Part shown: positions 1-11,380 of the stretch, piece by piece
Position numbering within the stretch: position 1 is the stretch's first letter
Layout of the letters: each line of letters opens with the position of its first letter
Source: Pisaster brevispinus
Lineage: Eukaryota > Echinodermata > Asteroidea > Forcipulatida > Asteriidae
DNA: 64,000 nucleotides
Assembly (NCBI GenBank): GCA_023634235.1
Contig: JAMKCF010000007.1
Coordinates: forward strand, 6,519,630 to 6,583,629
Direction of reading: 5' to 3'
Position numbers and translations under genes: made by a program
The notes under the pieces: model-generated
What the model was told of the DNA's origin: nothing
Database searches by the model: none
Seen by the model: only the letters and a program-made list of their open reading frames with translations

Positions 1-230
1 TCGAGGCAAACCCCCTTCTCCGTAGGATGAGTGCACTGGGTTCTTTTACGTGCGTTACACAACACACAGGTCCAACGGCTTTACGTCCCATCCGATGGAC
101 TGAGCAATCATGGTTAAGTGTCTTGCTTAAGGACACAAGTGTCACAACCGGGACTCAAACCCACACCCTGCTGATTGGGAACACCAGAGCTTGAGTCTGG
201 TGCTCTTATCCGCTCGGCCACGACACGCCA
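1..230 (-). mobile_element. tRNA-derived SINE, copy 1
   Basis: Read on the minus strand, this starts with a class II (Leu/Ser-like) tRNA head. It contains an A-box-like TGGCCGAGCGG and a B-box-like GGGTTTGAGTCCC, followed by a conserved body that includes a 'GGATGGGACGTAAAGCC' segment. The same head and body recur at about 1305-1560 (+) and 46110-46320 (+). The copy runs off the left edge of the window. It lies in the presumed intron upstream of the 955-1288 exon. Confidence 0.8.
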
Positions 231-284
231 CAGGCCTGCTTTGATTATGACGACCCAGCCTCTTTAAGTGAAAGATAGGTGTTT

Positions 285-550
285 CATTTAACCACTTAAG
301 TCTGCAACAGTTAAACATTCAAATTGCCTCCTTAATTGTGCAACTTTATGTTTCTACCACCCACTCACACATCACCAGATCTGTTTCACAAGGGAATCTC
401 CTTCCTCCTTTATCCAAATGCAATTCAGGAAAATGTAAATTTGCTGCTCGTGGAGTCAATTTATTCAGTGACCTCCCTGCGACACTCAAACACCTTTTGC
501 CTCCCACTCTAACCAGTTTTAAACGACAGTACAAGAATTTGAGGTTTTGA
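285..550 (+). mobile_element. non-LTR retrotransposon 3' fragment (C-terminus of RT protein)
   Basis: An open frame ending at the TGA 548-550 reads as the typical carboxy end of a non-LTR retrotransposon protein. It has a 'TR...LPPLSKCNSGK' stretch, then 'FSDLPATLKHL', then 'SFKRQYKN' just before the stop. No start, endonuclease or RT core is present, so this is a 5'-truncated insertion. The following 250 bp are T-rich and may be its 3' tail. Confidence 0.6.
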
Positions 551-954
551 TCTGTGGTACATGTAAGGCTTGTATTGTTTTTCACCGTCTATACAGGTCT
601 ATCTGGGTGCAGTTTTTAAATATATTTTTCTCTATTCATCTCTTTTGGCTGGCCCAGATTTTGTTTGTTTGTAATCGCCCTTGGGGTTTTTACTGTAATG
701 TATTGATTCTATCAACCTTGCCTCACTGTCTGTTACATTGATTTATTCTCTGTTATATCTTTTTAAATGTATTGTTTCATACAATTTGCTTTTTTCATAT
801 TAAAGAATGTTAAACACTTGATGTTCAGTGGTTTTATTGGTAGACTATGAGCAAACCATTGGTTTTTTTGTTTTTTTTTGTTTTTAGAATTTCTCATCCC
901 TTACTGAGTTCTCTACAAATTGAGATAATTCTCATGAAACAATTCCATCCGCAG

Positions 955-1829
955 ATAGAAAGCAGGGGATATGGTCCGGTGTGGTGTCCGGTAGTGTAAC
1001 CCCAATGAAATCATTGCCCTCAGTGAAGCCAAAAGAGTTCAGCTATGCCCGTTCGTGCAACCCGAACAGCCCCGCCCCACAGTGGCCTGTCCGGAAGCAC
1101 CCCTCCACAGGCTCACCTCCAACGCTGCTACAGGGTGCCAAGGATGTTGACACTTACCCGTTGGGGGTGACAGTGCAGATTGATTCGGACAACGATTCTT
1201 CAAGTGGAGGGTACAGGACGGCAAGTTCGACTCTTTCAACCCCTTCTCCGGGTGTCAGGAAAGGCAAAGAGGGCTTTCTGTCTGACAGGTAAGGCACCGT
1301 TTCATGGTGTGTCGTGGCCGAGCGGTTAAGAGCACCGGACATGAGCTTTGGTGTTTCTGATCGGCAGAGCTCGAGTCCCAACCATGGCACTTGTGTCCTT
1401 GAGCAAGATACTTTACCATAACTGCTTTGTCCTTCGGATGGGACATTAAGCCCTAGTTCCAATTCACTAGGAATGGTAGTGCATGTAAAAGAACCTAGAA
1501 CACTTATCGTGGATGAGTAGAGGTTTACCCCGGTGTTTCTGGTTCACATAGCAAGCACCCTTGTCTACAAGTTTCCTCTGGCTTGCAAGCTGCAGCGATT
1601 AAGTTCTCTTACGAGGCATCCTTGGGTTTCATTACCAAAACAATTACGTTTTTCTGTGATTCATATCATCAGTAGCCTTCTCTGGAAAAGCGTTTAAAAT
1701 ATTTGCTTCAAATATTTCTCAACCACTTTGTTATTTGTAAATTGTGTAGCTTCCATATGTTATGCCAATTCTGTTGCGAACTCGCCGATAAAACCCACTG
1801 CATCTGTTTTAACTTTGTGTCCATTTTTG

Positions 1830-1877
<48 letters not shown>

Positions 1878-3027
1878 AATTTCTACATAGCGCTGGTGTC
1901 CATAAAAAATGTGTTCAAAGGGGCCTTGACAAAGAAGTACACATAGAGATTATAGACTATTACACAGAAAATGCTTAGAGAGCAAAATGAGCTTTGAGTC
2001 TCTTCTTGAAAATGTTCACATTTGGAGAAGTTTTGATGTCTTTTGGGAGGTCGTTCCTTAACATTGGTGCCGTACTTGAAAATGCATAGCGGCGTCATGT
2101 ATAAGAACTAAATTACCATTTGGGAATGTTGAGAAGTTTTATTTGAAGATCGCAAGTTGCGAGAAGTTGACTGAAGTGGTATGGGGTCGATGATGTATTG
2201 TGGAGCAAGGCCATTGATGGCTTTGTAAGCAATGACATGTATAGGAGCAGTTTGAAATGAATGTAATACTGGACTGGCAACCAGTGTAGAACACTTTGAC
2301 AGTTCTGTACAAATAAAGAAGTCTGCTTTCTTTTTTTCTTTAAAAAAAACAAAAAAATAAAACTTGAAGCAGACTCCGAAACAGCAGTTTGGAAAAAAAA
2401 CTTCAGTTGCATTATTTTTCAAACACAGATTTTGGGTTGTGGAGCACCAAATGTTGGTTCGTAATGCAAAGGACGATATGTGCAACCAGGATGCTAGCTC
2501 ATGCGTGAAGCCTACTCAGGCCTTTTTAATTTATGTATTGACACTTGAACTAGGGTCAGTCAAAAATGTGAACTGTTGAAATAGAATTGGACACTCCAAA
2601 TGAATCTTCATTAGTTAACATGTTTGTTTGGTTTTTTTTAATCACAAACTCCAGTTATGCCAGTGCCTGTAAGTCCAGCCTAAATCGCCCCACGTCCCAT
2701 TCACCAGCAGCAAGTAACCAAGAATGGCACTTCCCACGATCTCAGTCAGTTTCAAGCGGTTCCCCGCTCACCGGGACCCACCAAAGCGGTTTCCGACCCC
2801 GCCTCGCAACCAGCCCATCCAGAGGAAGACACGCATCTGGTGGTCGTGGAAACAGTAGAAGTCACAGTTCAGTCCATGCCGATCGAAGCAGAGGTCATGA
2901 GGTCAGTGAGGATGAGAGTACCAGTCGGAGTACTGCAAATAGCAGGAGAGATGGTGTGGTTAACAGCCGAGGTCATCGGGGAACCAGGCGAAGTCAAAGA
3001 AACAGCTGGGGAGGTCAGAGCTCATAA
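955..3027 (+). CDS. partial gene, last two exons, Ser/Arg-rich C-terminus, unrecognised
   Basis: Two exons are seen: 955-1288 (acceptor CCGCAG at 949-954, donor GTAAGG at 1289) and 2655-3027 (acceptor CTCCAG, stop TAA 3025-3027). The first exon begins with 2 bases of a split codon and ends in phase 2, and the second starts in the matching phase; this agreement is the main support. About 234 residues are visible. The first exon is rich in Pro, Ser and Thr; the last is rich in Ser, Arg, Gly and His and lacks hydrophobic segments, so it looks like a disordered intracellular tail. The intron holds a SINE and a LINE remnant. A second frame (about 2690-3034) is also open across the last exon, but the intron phase favours the Ser/Arg frame. 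I do not recognise the protein; upstream exons lie outside the window. Confidence 0.6.
1305..1560 (+). mobile_element. tRNA-derived SINE, copy 2 (intronic)
   Basis: Same family as the copy at 1-230. The A-box-like GTGGCCGAGCGGTTAAG lies at about 1313-1329 and a B-box-like CTCGAGTCCC at about 1370. A body with 'CTTCGGATGGGACATTAAGC' follows. The head is Leu/Ser tRNA-like with a long variable arm. It sits just downstream of the donor of exon 955-1288. Confidence 0.8.
1833..2340 (-). mobile_element. non-LTR retrotransposon fragment with 4-bp repeat tail
   Basis: On the minus strand, frames broken by indels read 'LHWLPVQY', then 'YKAINGLAPQYI', then 'SRNLRSS'. This is the recognisable C-terminal end of CR1/L2-like reverse transcriptase proteins. 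Downstream on the same strand, pieces resembling 'LRNDLPKDIK' and 'FKKRLK' follow. The element ends at 1833-1875 in about ten units of a 4-bp repeat (TCAA on +, TTGA on -), a tail type known for such LINEs. It is a dead intronic fragment. Confidence 0.65.
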
Positions 3028-3147
3028 GAAGTAATGCAATATATAAATATTAGAACAATATTGACTTCTTTTTTTTAAGACAAGTATCAGAAATGAATGA
3101 GAGTTCAATCTTGAGAGGCTTTTAAATGTATATGTAGAGATTTATTA

Positions 3148-3153
3148 AATAAA
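3148..3153 (+). promoter_or_regulatory. poly(A) signal AATAAA of the Ser/Arg-rich gene
   Basis: AATAAA lies 121 bp after the stop at 3027, in AT-rich sequence that suits a 3' UTR. Confidence 0.5.
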
Positions 3154-3654
3154 CAGGAATTATGTGAATGGATTTTGACTTTAAAAAGTGATAACCAACT
3201 TTTCTATCTTCTCAGGGAATTTAGTTTGTTGCCAGCTAAAGTAGTTGCGTTTCTATCGGCTGGTTTTGTATGCTTTGCCCAATGCATGCCTAAACAATTT
3301 GCATTGTTACTCAATGTCCCTTCTTTTGTTTTCAACTGGCTTTCAACAGCAAGTACTTGTGATCAAAGTGAACTAACCTGAACTTCAACTTTCCATTGAA
3401 ACGAAAAGTTTAAAATCCAAAACGAATATTTCGAAGGAAGAAAAATTAAGAGTTATGTTTAGACCAAATCCTTTGAAACAAACACTCAATTCCAGGGAAA
3501 ACTTGAAGCTCATGTTAGTTTTTTTTAATACTTACAAGTACTTGGTACTTGTGTAGTTATAAAATTTGTTTTTTGTTCATTTATTTTATTTATGCAAGTT
3601 TGCCCAAAACAAGGCTGAAAGCCACTCTTGGTAAAAGAAAAATATTAAAGATGA

Positions 3655-4650
3655 AAATAACTCATGGGAGCTGATGGTAGGAATTGATATTCCTCTTAAA
3701 ACAGTCTACATTGTAGGATGGCAGGAAACCTGCACCAGGCATGGAGTTCCAAAAAGATGCAGTACATGGAATAAAGCTGTTAGGATAGCTCTTTGTTCTA
3801 CATCTCAGCACAGATAGAGTGTAATGGGTGAGAAGAAGCAGAAAGCCTGGTTTCACGCTCAAACATTCTTATAGGAGGCACTAGTTCATATACACTGATG
3901 CCATGAAAATATATGTGGAAAAGACAGAGGCTGGCTACAGACCTACAGTGGGAAAGAGGATGTAATGTTGTTCCCAACCCTTCACAAGATTAACAATACG
4001 CTTCTGCACTGTATTTAGTAATTGTAACTGACAGGCAGAAGCTCCGGCTCAAATGTGACAACAGTACTCCATTAGGGGATGAATAGTTGTCTTATACAGG
4101 TAGAGAGTAGCATCAGGAGGTAAGAACTTCAGAGCTCGATAAAGACAACCAACTCGCAAGGAAGCACTTTTTGCAATGCCTGACATATACCTCTCCCAAC
4201 TGGCATTGGTGGAGATGTCAAGTCCAAGAAGGTGAAAATCTGATACTTCAGGCAAAGTCAATGGACCCATATGACTGGATGGAAATGGATCATCGCTGGA
4301 GCGAGACAGAGACAGTAGTTTAGTTTTCTTTGGGTTGAAGGTTACTAGCCAAGTATCGTTCCCCCACTTCAGCATGTTCTTTAAGTCATTCAATGAAACA
4401 CCCACCTCACAGTGAGAAGTGTTGGAAGACTTGGGGGAAACACAGTAGAGGGTTCAATCATCAGCATACATGGCAAGCTGAGACAAAACTTCCTGGGGCA
4501 AACCATTATTGTAAACAAGAAAGAGAGTAGGACCAAGTACTGAGCCTTGTGGAACACCGGAACTGACAGAACGGGTAGGAGAAGATTGACCCTCCAAGGA
4601 CAACCTTCAACTTGCGGTTGGAAAGGAAAGCAGATATTATAGATAACTGT
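3655..4650 (-). mobile_element. degenerate non-LTR retrotransposon (RT with YADD box)
   Basis: Minus-strand frames show, in order, 'QGSVLGPTLFLVYNNG', the catalytic-box remnant 'AMYADD' followed at once by a TGA stop (about 4455-4480), 'LVTFNPKKTKLLSLSRSS', 'FHLLGLDIS' with 'WERYMSGIAKSA', 'LYLYKTTIHPLMEYC', and the C-terminal 'FWNSMPGAGF'. These are standard blocks of a LINE reverse transcriptase. Frameshifts and stops interrupt it, so it is not coding. Confidence 0.8.
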
Positions 4651-4730
4651 CTGCCTAACACACCTTATGACTGAAGCTCTTGATGCAGGCCAGTGGAGAA
4701 TTTTTTTAATATCCCTTCGCAATAGGGCCG

Positions 4731-4846
4731 AGTACCAACTGGCGGCTGCAGCTGTGAGTGTTGCTAAGGGTGTTGCTATTGGCCTCTTATACTTCAATGC
4801 ATGTTACTTTGGTTATAAAGCTGCAGCCATCGCTGCTGATTTCGGG
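4731..4846. repeat. palindromic MITE-like repeat (TACGGCTACGGCT family), copy 1
   Basis: Imperfect inverted repeat with ends like 'ACCAACTGGCGGCTGCAGC' and its complement, and a core 'GTTGCTAAGGGTGTTGCTA'. The core matches, in opposite orientation, the 'TTAGCAACACCCTTAGC' core of the copies at 10882, 27975, 41347 and 58512. It is a non-coding family member. Confidence 0.5.
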
Positions 4847-4960
4847 TCTGTTCCAGGGTTTGATTACCTGTGTGCATCTGCTTTAAGGCTATTTTGCTTG
4901 CACTGCCATTTTTAGCTGGATGGCAAACTTGAGCTTTTCCATTGAATGATAGGCAGTGTT

Positions 4961-5070
4961 CGAATTGGCAGCTGCAGCTATGGCTACGGCTACGGCTGGA
5001 TCACCGGAGTATAGGATGCCCTTAAGCATCAACCTTAGAAGCAGTCATAGCCGTAGGCGCCAATTTGGAT
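4961..5070. repeat. palindromic MITE-like repeat (TACGGCTACGGCT family), copy 2
   Basis: Left arm 'GCAGCTATGGCTACGGCTAC' and right arm 'CATAGCCGTAGGCGCCAA' face each other about 100 bp apart. This resembles the copies at 10882-11007 and 27975-28154. Confidence 0.55.
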
Positions 5071-5951
5071 CTGACCATTATGGTGAATTTTGTCATGAAG
5101 ACATGTCACATGGTGTGGATACTCTATGTCCACAGCTGACATAGAGGGCGTGCACAGGAGAGAAAGTGACGATTGAGCTCAGCATTCTCTGTGTTCTACA
5201 TGTAATTGTGGTTTTTAAAGTGATCCTATTTGTACATACACCCAAACCGAGCAGCGCCATGACCCAACTTCTTAAAGCGGATCAGCACAAAAATGTCTGC
5301 TGAGTGTAAAATGGGTTGCCAGCCTAAATATTGTGTAATGTACATGGCTCCTGTCTGGTTCCCTCCTAGTTTTAACTAAGCGCATTTTATATTGTCAAGC
5401 AACATTTGCAGCTTAATAGTTGTATGAAATTGAGCCTGTAGTTCAGTAAGACTACTAGCAGGTTAGCTGGTGTATGGACGCATTCCATTTACACTGTAAA
5501 CCTGTGTGGAGAAGATGATGAAGAATGTTCAGTTTCAGATTGTGGGAGAAAACCCCCAAATAGGGAAAACCTACGCAATCAGATAGGGACCCACTCCACA
5601 TACACCGGGACTGAACCATGGCCCACAGAGGTGGAGGACGGGGGTACAACCACTATTTATAAAGCCAGCCTGAATGCCAAAAAATTGTAATACTTTTTTG
5701 TTTTCTTTTTCTTTTTCTTCTTCTTTTACATTTTCTTGCCTGGTGACTCTTGATGTTGAATCCCCCATAGTAAATTCATACATACTTAGAGTTTAACCAA
5801 TCCAGTAATTGACCAGGTATCGGATGGCAGAAGCCTACCTACAACCTTTGGTCTTGCACGTCTTGAAGCAGTTCATAAATCGCTTTGGTTTTGTATACTT
5901 TGGTCATCGTGTACTTGTCCGTACGCGTTGAAGAGCAATTTAGTGTCAGGT

Positions 5952-6129
5952 CACTTCGTACCTTTACCACTTCGTACCATTTGGACACTTCGTACCCTGG
6001 ACACTTCGTACTTTCTAACAAGACACTTCGTACCTTGTACCGATTCTGGATGTCTGCCTCGTTTCGAGAGGGTCACGCCCTCTTAAAAATGTTGATAAGA
6101 AGAAAGCAAATATAAAGAGGTACGAAGTG
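5952..6129. repeat. short tandem and inverted CACTTCGTACC repeats
   Basis: CACTTCGTAC(C/T) occurs at 5952, 5968, 5986, 6002 and 6024 on the + strand (spacing 16-22 bp) and once inverted at 6119-6129. Two further 'ATTCGTTCGTATCT' units follow at about 6140-6177. It could fold into a long stem. No gene is associated. Confidence 0.7.
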
Positions 6130-6439
6130 TCGGACATCCATTCGTTCGTATCTGAAGAAAAATTCGTTCGTATCTAAATTCTGCGTTGCTACCACAAGAT
6201 TAGGTTCAGACTTGGAGATGGATTGTGTGTGATTTTTCACATTCTAACAACAAACCACACTAACTCGAAATAAACGTTTTGTTTTCTCGGGACACCTGCT
6301 CCAGCATAAGACAATCGATCCTAATGACTATCAATTAATTCTGCCTCCCTTCCTCTCTTTCCTTTCCACTTGACTGTGTGTGTATTGTGTTTTAAGTCAT
6401 AACCTTCGAGAGCCACTCTGCTAGGGTCGAACTGTTAAG

Positions 6440-6640
6440 CAGGGGCGTAACTTAAGTAATTTTTTAGGGGGCGCCATTTTTTCTAGGGGGTGGCACTGCT
6501 GGCAAATCAATGATTGATTCCTTTTTAAAAAACTGGACCTTAATATACGTATATGGTGGGTTACAAATGGGGGCACCCGGGGGCGCTGACATCAATTGGG
6601 GGGGCACGTGCCCCTCCCCCCCCCCCAAGTTACGCCAGTG
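6440..6640. mobile_element. hAT-like MITE, CAGNGGCGTAAC ends
   Basis: Begins CAGGGGCGTAAC and ends GTTACGCCAGTG, with internal runs of G and C and the sequence 'CTGCTGGCAAATCAAT'. Related to the copy at 14671-14874, where an 8-bp target duplication is visible, and to the copies in intron 1 of genes 2-4. The flanking 8-mers here are only partly alike. Confidence 0.6.
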
Positions 6641-8628
6641 CCAATAAGTATTTCTTTGCGAATAACTATCAAACTAAACCCATATATATAAATATATTTC
6701 TAATTGATGCCTTGACGAAGGTCCGGTTTGGATCGAAAGCTAAGGCCACCTCCTCTACTAATGTTATATTTCTAATTGTATATAAACATTTTACCAGAAT
6801 TTGCCAAATTTGTTTTTACAGAGTTGTCGACATTTCAAACAAGATTAGTTTGTGTTGTTATTTAAGTGAAATGTTTGCCTTGCTTTATATGCCAAACCAG
6901 ACCCGCACAAATATTTGTATTTACATTGATTAAATATATACTGGTGGCTTCTGCCTGAAATTATAAGTAGCTTTTCGGCTTTTTGTTCATGTTGTGTTTA
7001 CATTGTCTGTAAAGAAACTGCGAAGAAGAAACTGTTTCATCGCCAAGGTCCCCCACTCCCCCCCCCCCCCGTTTTTGAGGAAAAAAAGCTTTTCAAAAGC
7101 TTCGTAAACTTTTCAAATAATGTGCATCTAACCTTGGCACCAACCTCGCAGTGGCGTAAAATACCCAAGTCATAATTGAAGCGGAGGCCGGGCGGCGTGT
7201 GCGATATCTAGGCATTGGCCGGCTTGTAGAGATCGGCGAAAGATCGCGCGATAGTGTGATCAGTCACAATATCAAAAGTGCCCCACACGCTGCCATGACG
7301 GAAATGTAGTCGAATTCTTGGCCGTTTATCGGCCGGTGTCCGACAGGCACTCGTCCGATGTCCTGCCTTTTTCTGATCAATTGTGTGTAGACTACAGTAA
7401 TTTTCTGTTGGCCCGGGGCCGCCCAATGTGTGCGATGCCCTGCCGGACATTGGCCAGGCATCGACCGATTTTTTGGCGATCAATTTGCGATGCGAAACGC
7501 CGCACCAGGTTTGAAGTCCGAGTTAAAAGTAACTCGATGCCCGCCCGATTCCCAAAAATGACCCGGCAGCCGCAAGGATCGAGTCCCGTAGGGCTCCGGC
7601 CGAAAATGCCTGTCCGTTGCAAACTACTCGCAAACCCATCGCAAGCTAATTGGGACCAGGGTAGTAGGGTGGATCTCGCTGTGGCGTAACTAGCGGGGGG
7701 GGGGGGGGGGACATCCCCACGCCACTCCCCTCCCCTATCCCCACCCCTCCCCTGGGTGTCTTAATTTGAAATCTTGACTTTCGAGATTAAACATTACAAG
7801 AATTTACATTTTGTAAGCTTTTGTGATAGTTCCAATGTTTCTAAAGATATGATTCCATTTACTTGCGATGTATTGGTTTTTACACTCACGTCAGATTTTA
7901 AAAAATAATAGTAAATGGTATAACAAAAGCACTGAAAAGGGGCTTGTTTAAGAAAAATGCAAACGGAAACTATAGTTTTAATTGGCCAGAGGTGCCTTGC
8001 TAGTAAAACAAATGGTTCAAATGGTCACCCCTTGTGCCCTGAAAATGTTACCCTTGGAAAATATATTGCGAAAGTATCGCCCAGGACAATTACAAATCGG
8101 CCGTTTATTGTCTTAGGTTTGGATTTAGGGTTAGACCTTTCTTTAATTTGAAGAGACAATGGCTTTAGGACTTTTTCTATTTTGACGAGAACAATAGCTT
8201 GAGGCCTTTGTATAATTTGACGTGAACGAGGGTTTAAGGCCTTTTTACATGTATAATTGAAAGCACGTATAATTACCGAAGCTTGGAAGCACTGATGTGT
8301 ATCGTCCAGGGACCCGTTTCAAGGATCTGCTCATGCAAACAATAGGCTTAGAGCAAAAAGATAAGGAGGATACCAGACTTCAAACATGACGTAGTACTGT
8401 TTTGTAACCTTTCTCTGTACGGCACTGTTTTGTGCGCGCTTTGCTAGGTTGTGTTTTTACTTTGTTGACCTTTAATTTGAGATAAATTTTTTGTTATTAT
8501 TTCAGATTCCACCTTATCAATATGAAATATTCCGTAGTAATCGTCAGAGGGTAGCAGACAGTTCAAAAATATCAGCCCAAGTATTATATTTGATAGATGT
8601 TAATATTTGCATCGGGGATAAAAAAAAA

Positions 8629-8785
8629 TTAATTTGGTTTTACCCTTACACCGATGTGTATTAGTCCTGGGTTCGAATCCCACCCGAGTGATTGCCTGTG
8701 GATGGTTTTTGTTTTCACAGAGCTCGGGAGATCACTGAGTAAACAGTGCTTAATACATATCGGTGTGAGGGTAAAACCAAATTAA
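8629..8785. repeat. foldback element with tRNA B-box
   Basis: Arms 8629-8663 and 8751-8785 are inverted repeats of 35 bp with two mismatches. Between them lies GGTTCGAATCC (8670-8680), an exact match to the pol III B-box consensus. A weaker relative without arms lies at about 16080-16200. Confidence 0.7.
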
Positions 8786-9854
8786 AAAGTATTATATTCC
8801 GTAACATAAAAACCAAATTGCTGATACAGCAGGTCGGTCCGTTGGACGGGCTACAGTGTGGTACAGGAATGCGGCCAGTTTAGATCTCGTGCTACGTTTA
8901 TGTACAGGGTTGACGCTTATTACGTTCTCGAGCTGAATTTAGGTATATGGTTGATCCTACTTTAGACCTCGAGCTATTAATACGTACAGAGCAGGGCCTA
9001 CTTTAGATCTCGAAATACAATAGGTATACTGCAGTGCTGGTGAAACAGTAAATTTTAGGTTTGGGGCTATAATTTTAGTGCCGCACAGACGGCAGTACAC
9101 AACACCCAGTCCCGATCAAAGTTGAAATCGATTCATTGTACTACTTCAGCAAAGAAAAGGTCATCCCTCCAAAAAACAATAGTAATAATAAAAGATATAT
9201 GAATATATATTTACGACAACAAAACAACACTAACATACAAAGACAACCAAAAATCAAATTAGAGTACAATGGCTCATTTGACTTTACCGATCGATGTAAA
9301 GATCTCTAGAGCAAACTCTAAATTACCGACAAATCGATACGATAGCGAGTGTGTGTGGGGTATTGCAATTTATATGCAAGGTCACAAGCCGCAAATGGAT
9401 TTTTTAAGCTATTATTGTTTTGTTGATTGGCAATAAAATGTGGAAGCCTGGCTGTTAATATCTATTAAATAAATGTACCCTAAACGCATGCAAAGAAGAA
9501 ACGCCATCACCGTGTAAAATCAGCTCAGTTGGTATGAGCTCTTTTTGTTCAAGCCCACGAAAGCTGTTTCCCCTGTATTTCACGATAGTGGCGTGCACCC
9601 CGTGGTTCGTTTTGATCCAGATGTTTGTTTGATACAGATATCGCTCCTTCAGTAATTCGTAATGCGATGTCGGCGATGTTTACAAAACGAACGTCTCTGT
9701 GACCAAAAAATAAATAAAACGGCTGTCACTTCAAAACTACTCGGTCAGTTGAAAATGTGGCCGGATTAAGCCTGGACCCATGCCGTATTTGTAATATTCA
9801 TGCTCGTGTTCAAGGGGTCAATGGTCACCTGATGGTCAGCAGTGCCCATTTTAA

Positions 9855-10202
9855 AGGGATACGTTGCCTTCGGAGTGGGCGCTTTGGGGCTATAAAAAGC
9901 CTTTTTTGCCAGATGAATGTGGTTGTAAACATATTTTTAAAGTAGAATATAATGATTAACACAAAAATGCTAAACCTCGAAATAGTGGGGTTTTCCTTTT
10001 ACTTCGTGAACTAACACGGTCCGCCAATTTGTAGATCCAAAATGTTTGTCTCCACAAAATGCCGGACCATGAAGTTCACGTAGTAAAGGGAAAACCACAC
10101 AATTTCGAGGTATACTCGTTTGAATTATTTTCTACTTTTAAAACATCTTTCCAATCATACTTATCCCAAAACAAACCCCCAATCCGAAGGCAACGTGCAC
10201 CT
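9855..10202. mobile_element. foldback DNA element with TTAA target duplication
   Basis: TTAA (9851-9854 and 10203-10206) flanks a 348-bp palindromic unit. Its ends are AGGGATACGTTGCCTTCGGA and the inverted TCCGAAGGCAACGTGCACCT. The inner arms also pair (region 'GGTTTTCCTTTTACTTCGTG' against 'CACGTAGTAAAGGGAAAACC'). A TTAA duplication is typical of piggyBac or Kolobok elements; there is no transposase, so it is non-autonomous. Confidence 0.65.
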
Positions 10203-10463
10203 TTAAGTGCCAATTCTCCAAAACGCTTCTGCAACATGACGCTGCCGTTTGATATCAAACTTGGACGTAATAAAACCAATAGCCTGTGCTTGGTATGAGA
10301 CGTGCACAGATTTTTGGACCACAAACATTGTCACCAAATGGCCACTTACTGGTCATTCCATGACAAATGAAATTTTCTACCACATCCGAAGTTCGGCCAA
10401 CTTGGGACAGATTCATTCCTGACTTTTGACACACTTGGGATATTCAAATATATTGCCAATGGG

Positions 10464-10620
10464 CACCATGTGGTCACCGAGTGCTCACCTGGTGATCACC
10501 GAGTAGTCCCCTAGTAGTCACCTTGGGATCACCTATTGTTGTCACCTTGTGGTCAGATAGGGATCACCGAGTGGTCGCCTAGTGGTCACCAAGTGGTCAT
10601 CTTATGGTTATATAGTTGTC
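10464..10620 (+). repeat. degenerate GGTCACC minisatellite
   Basis: A stretch of roughly 10-11 bp units built on 'TGGTCACCGAG' (for example TGGTCACCGAG, TGATCACCGAG, TGGTCACCAAG), 12-14 units with substitutions. No open frame or gene uses it. Confidence 0.7.
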
Positions 10621-10881
10621 AGTTAATGGAAATATTCAAATTCTTTCTCATTCTTACACCGTTTTCTCCCTAACGAGGGGCGTTATTTAGATTTCTGTCA
10701 AAAGTGGTCATTGTATCGCCTCTACTGTTCGGCTTGATATTAAACAACCCAAACGCTATGTGCTACGTGCTTCGTGGCGTATATTGGCTCGAGTTACAGA
10801 CTATTGAGATCAGACGTATTCTTCGCATAACCCGTATGAAAACTTTACTTGTATAGTGTTACCTAAAACGAGAAGTAAAGC

Positions 10882-11007
10882 CGTATCCGAATTAGTTGAT
10901 ACGGCTACGGCTGGATATCCGTGTCGTCATGCGATGAATTATAGGATGTTAGCAACACCCTTAGCAACAGTCGTAGCCGTAGATGTAGCCGCCGTCTTGG
11001 ATATCGG
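10882..11007. repeat. palindromic MITE-like repeat (TACGGCTACGGCT family), copy 3
   Basis: Left end CGTATCCGAATTAGTTGAT and 'ACGGCTACGGCTGGAT'; core TTAGCAACACCCTTAGCAAC; right arm 'GTCGTAGCCGTAG', ending at a GGATATCGG. It lies 370 bp upstream of the gene 1 start. Confidence 0.6.
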
Positions 11008-11380
11008 CCTAACAATGCAGGATTTAACGAGAGGGGGAATGGCGGGGTATGGACATTAGGTTTTCCCATCATCTTTGGATCATCGATGAATGGTTTGTTG
11101 TTTTGTTTTGTTTTGTTTGTAGTTGTAGTTTGGGGGTTGGTCTGGCAAATAAAGGTGGAAATTGTCTCACCTAGTTACACTGAGTTGAGAAACTAAATCT
11201 GAATCTTACCCCAAAACTAAAATGAACGCTTCCAGTTGATAGACATATTTAATGTGACATTTCGCTTTTAGGATAAATAAAGGTTTAGATAGGTCCATGT
11301 CGTGTATCTGGTCGTGTATCTAATAAATAACAATTACTTTGGGATAGATTGGCCAGAAGAGTGAATACGCACTGGGTGTA

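Larger units (their letters stand above)
3154..11380. other. gene-free, repeat-rich interval
   Basis: No supported host gene. It contains the LINE at 3655-4650, palindromic repeats (4731, 4961, 10882), a possible SINE-like piece at about 5480-5645, a tandem/inverted CACTTCGTACC block (5952-6129), a hAT-like MITE (6440-6640), a GC-rich block at about 7180-7680 of unknown nature, foldback elements (8629-8785, 9855-10202) and a GGTCACC minisatellite (10464-10620). The remaining stretches show nothing I can support. Confidence 0.6.

Noticed and set aside
7208..7689. Overlapping frames in the GC-rich block at 7180-7680
   Set aside because: Several frames on both strands are open because of base composition. 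No recognisable protein, splice sites or repeats with the rest of the window.
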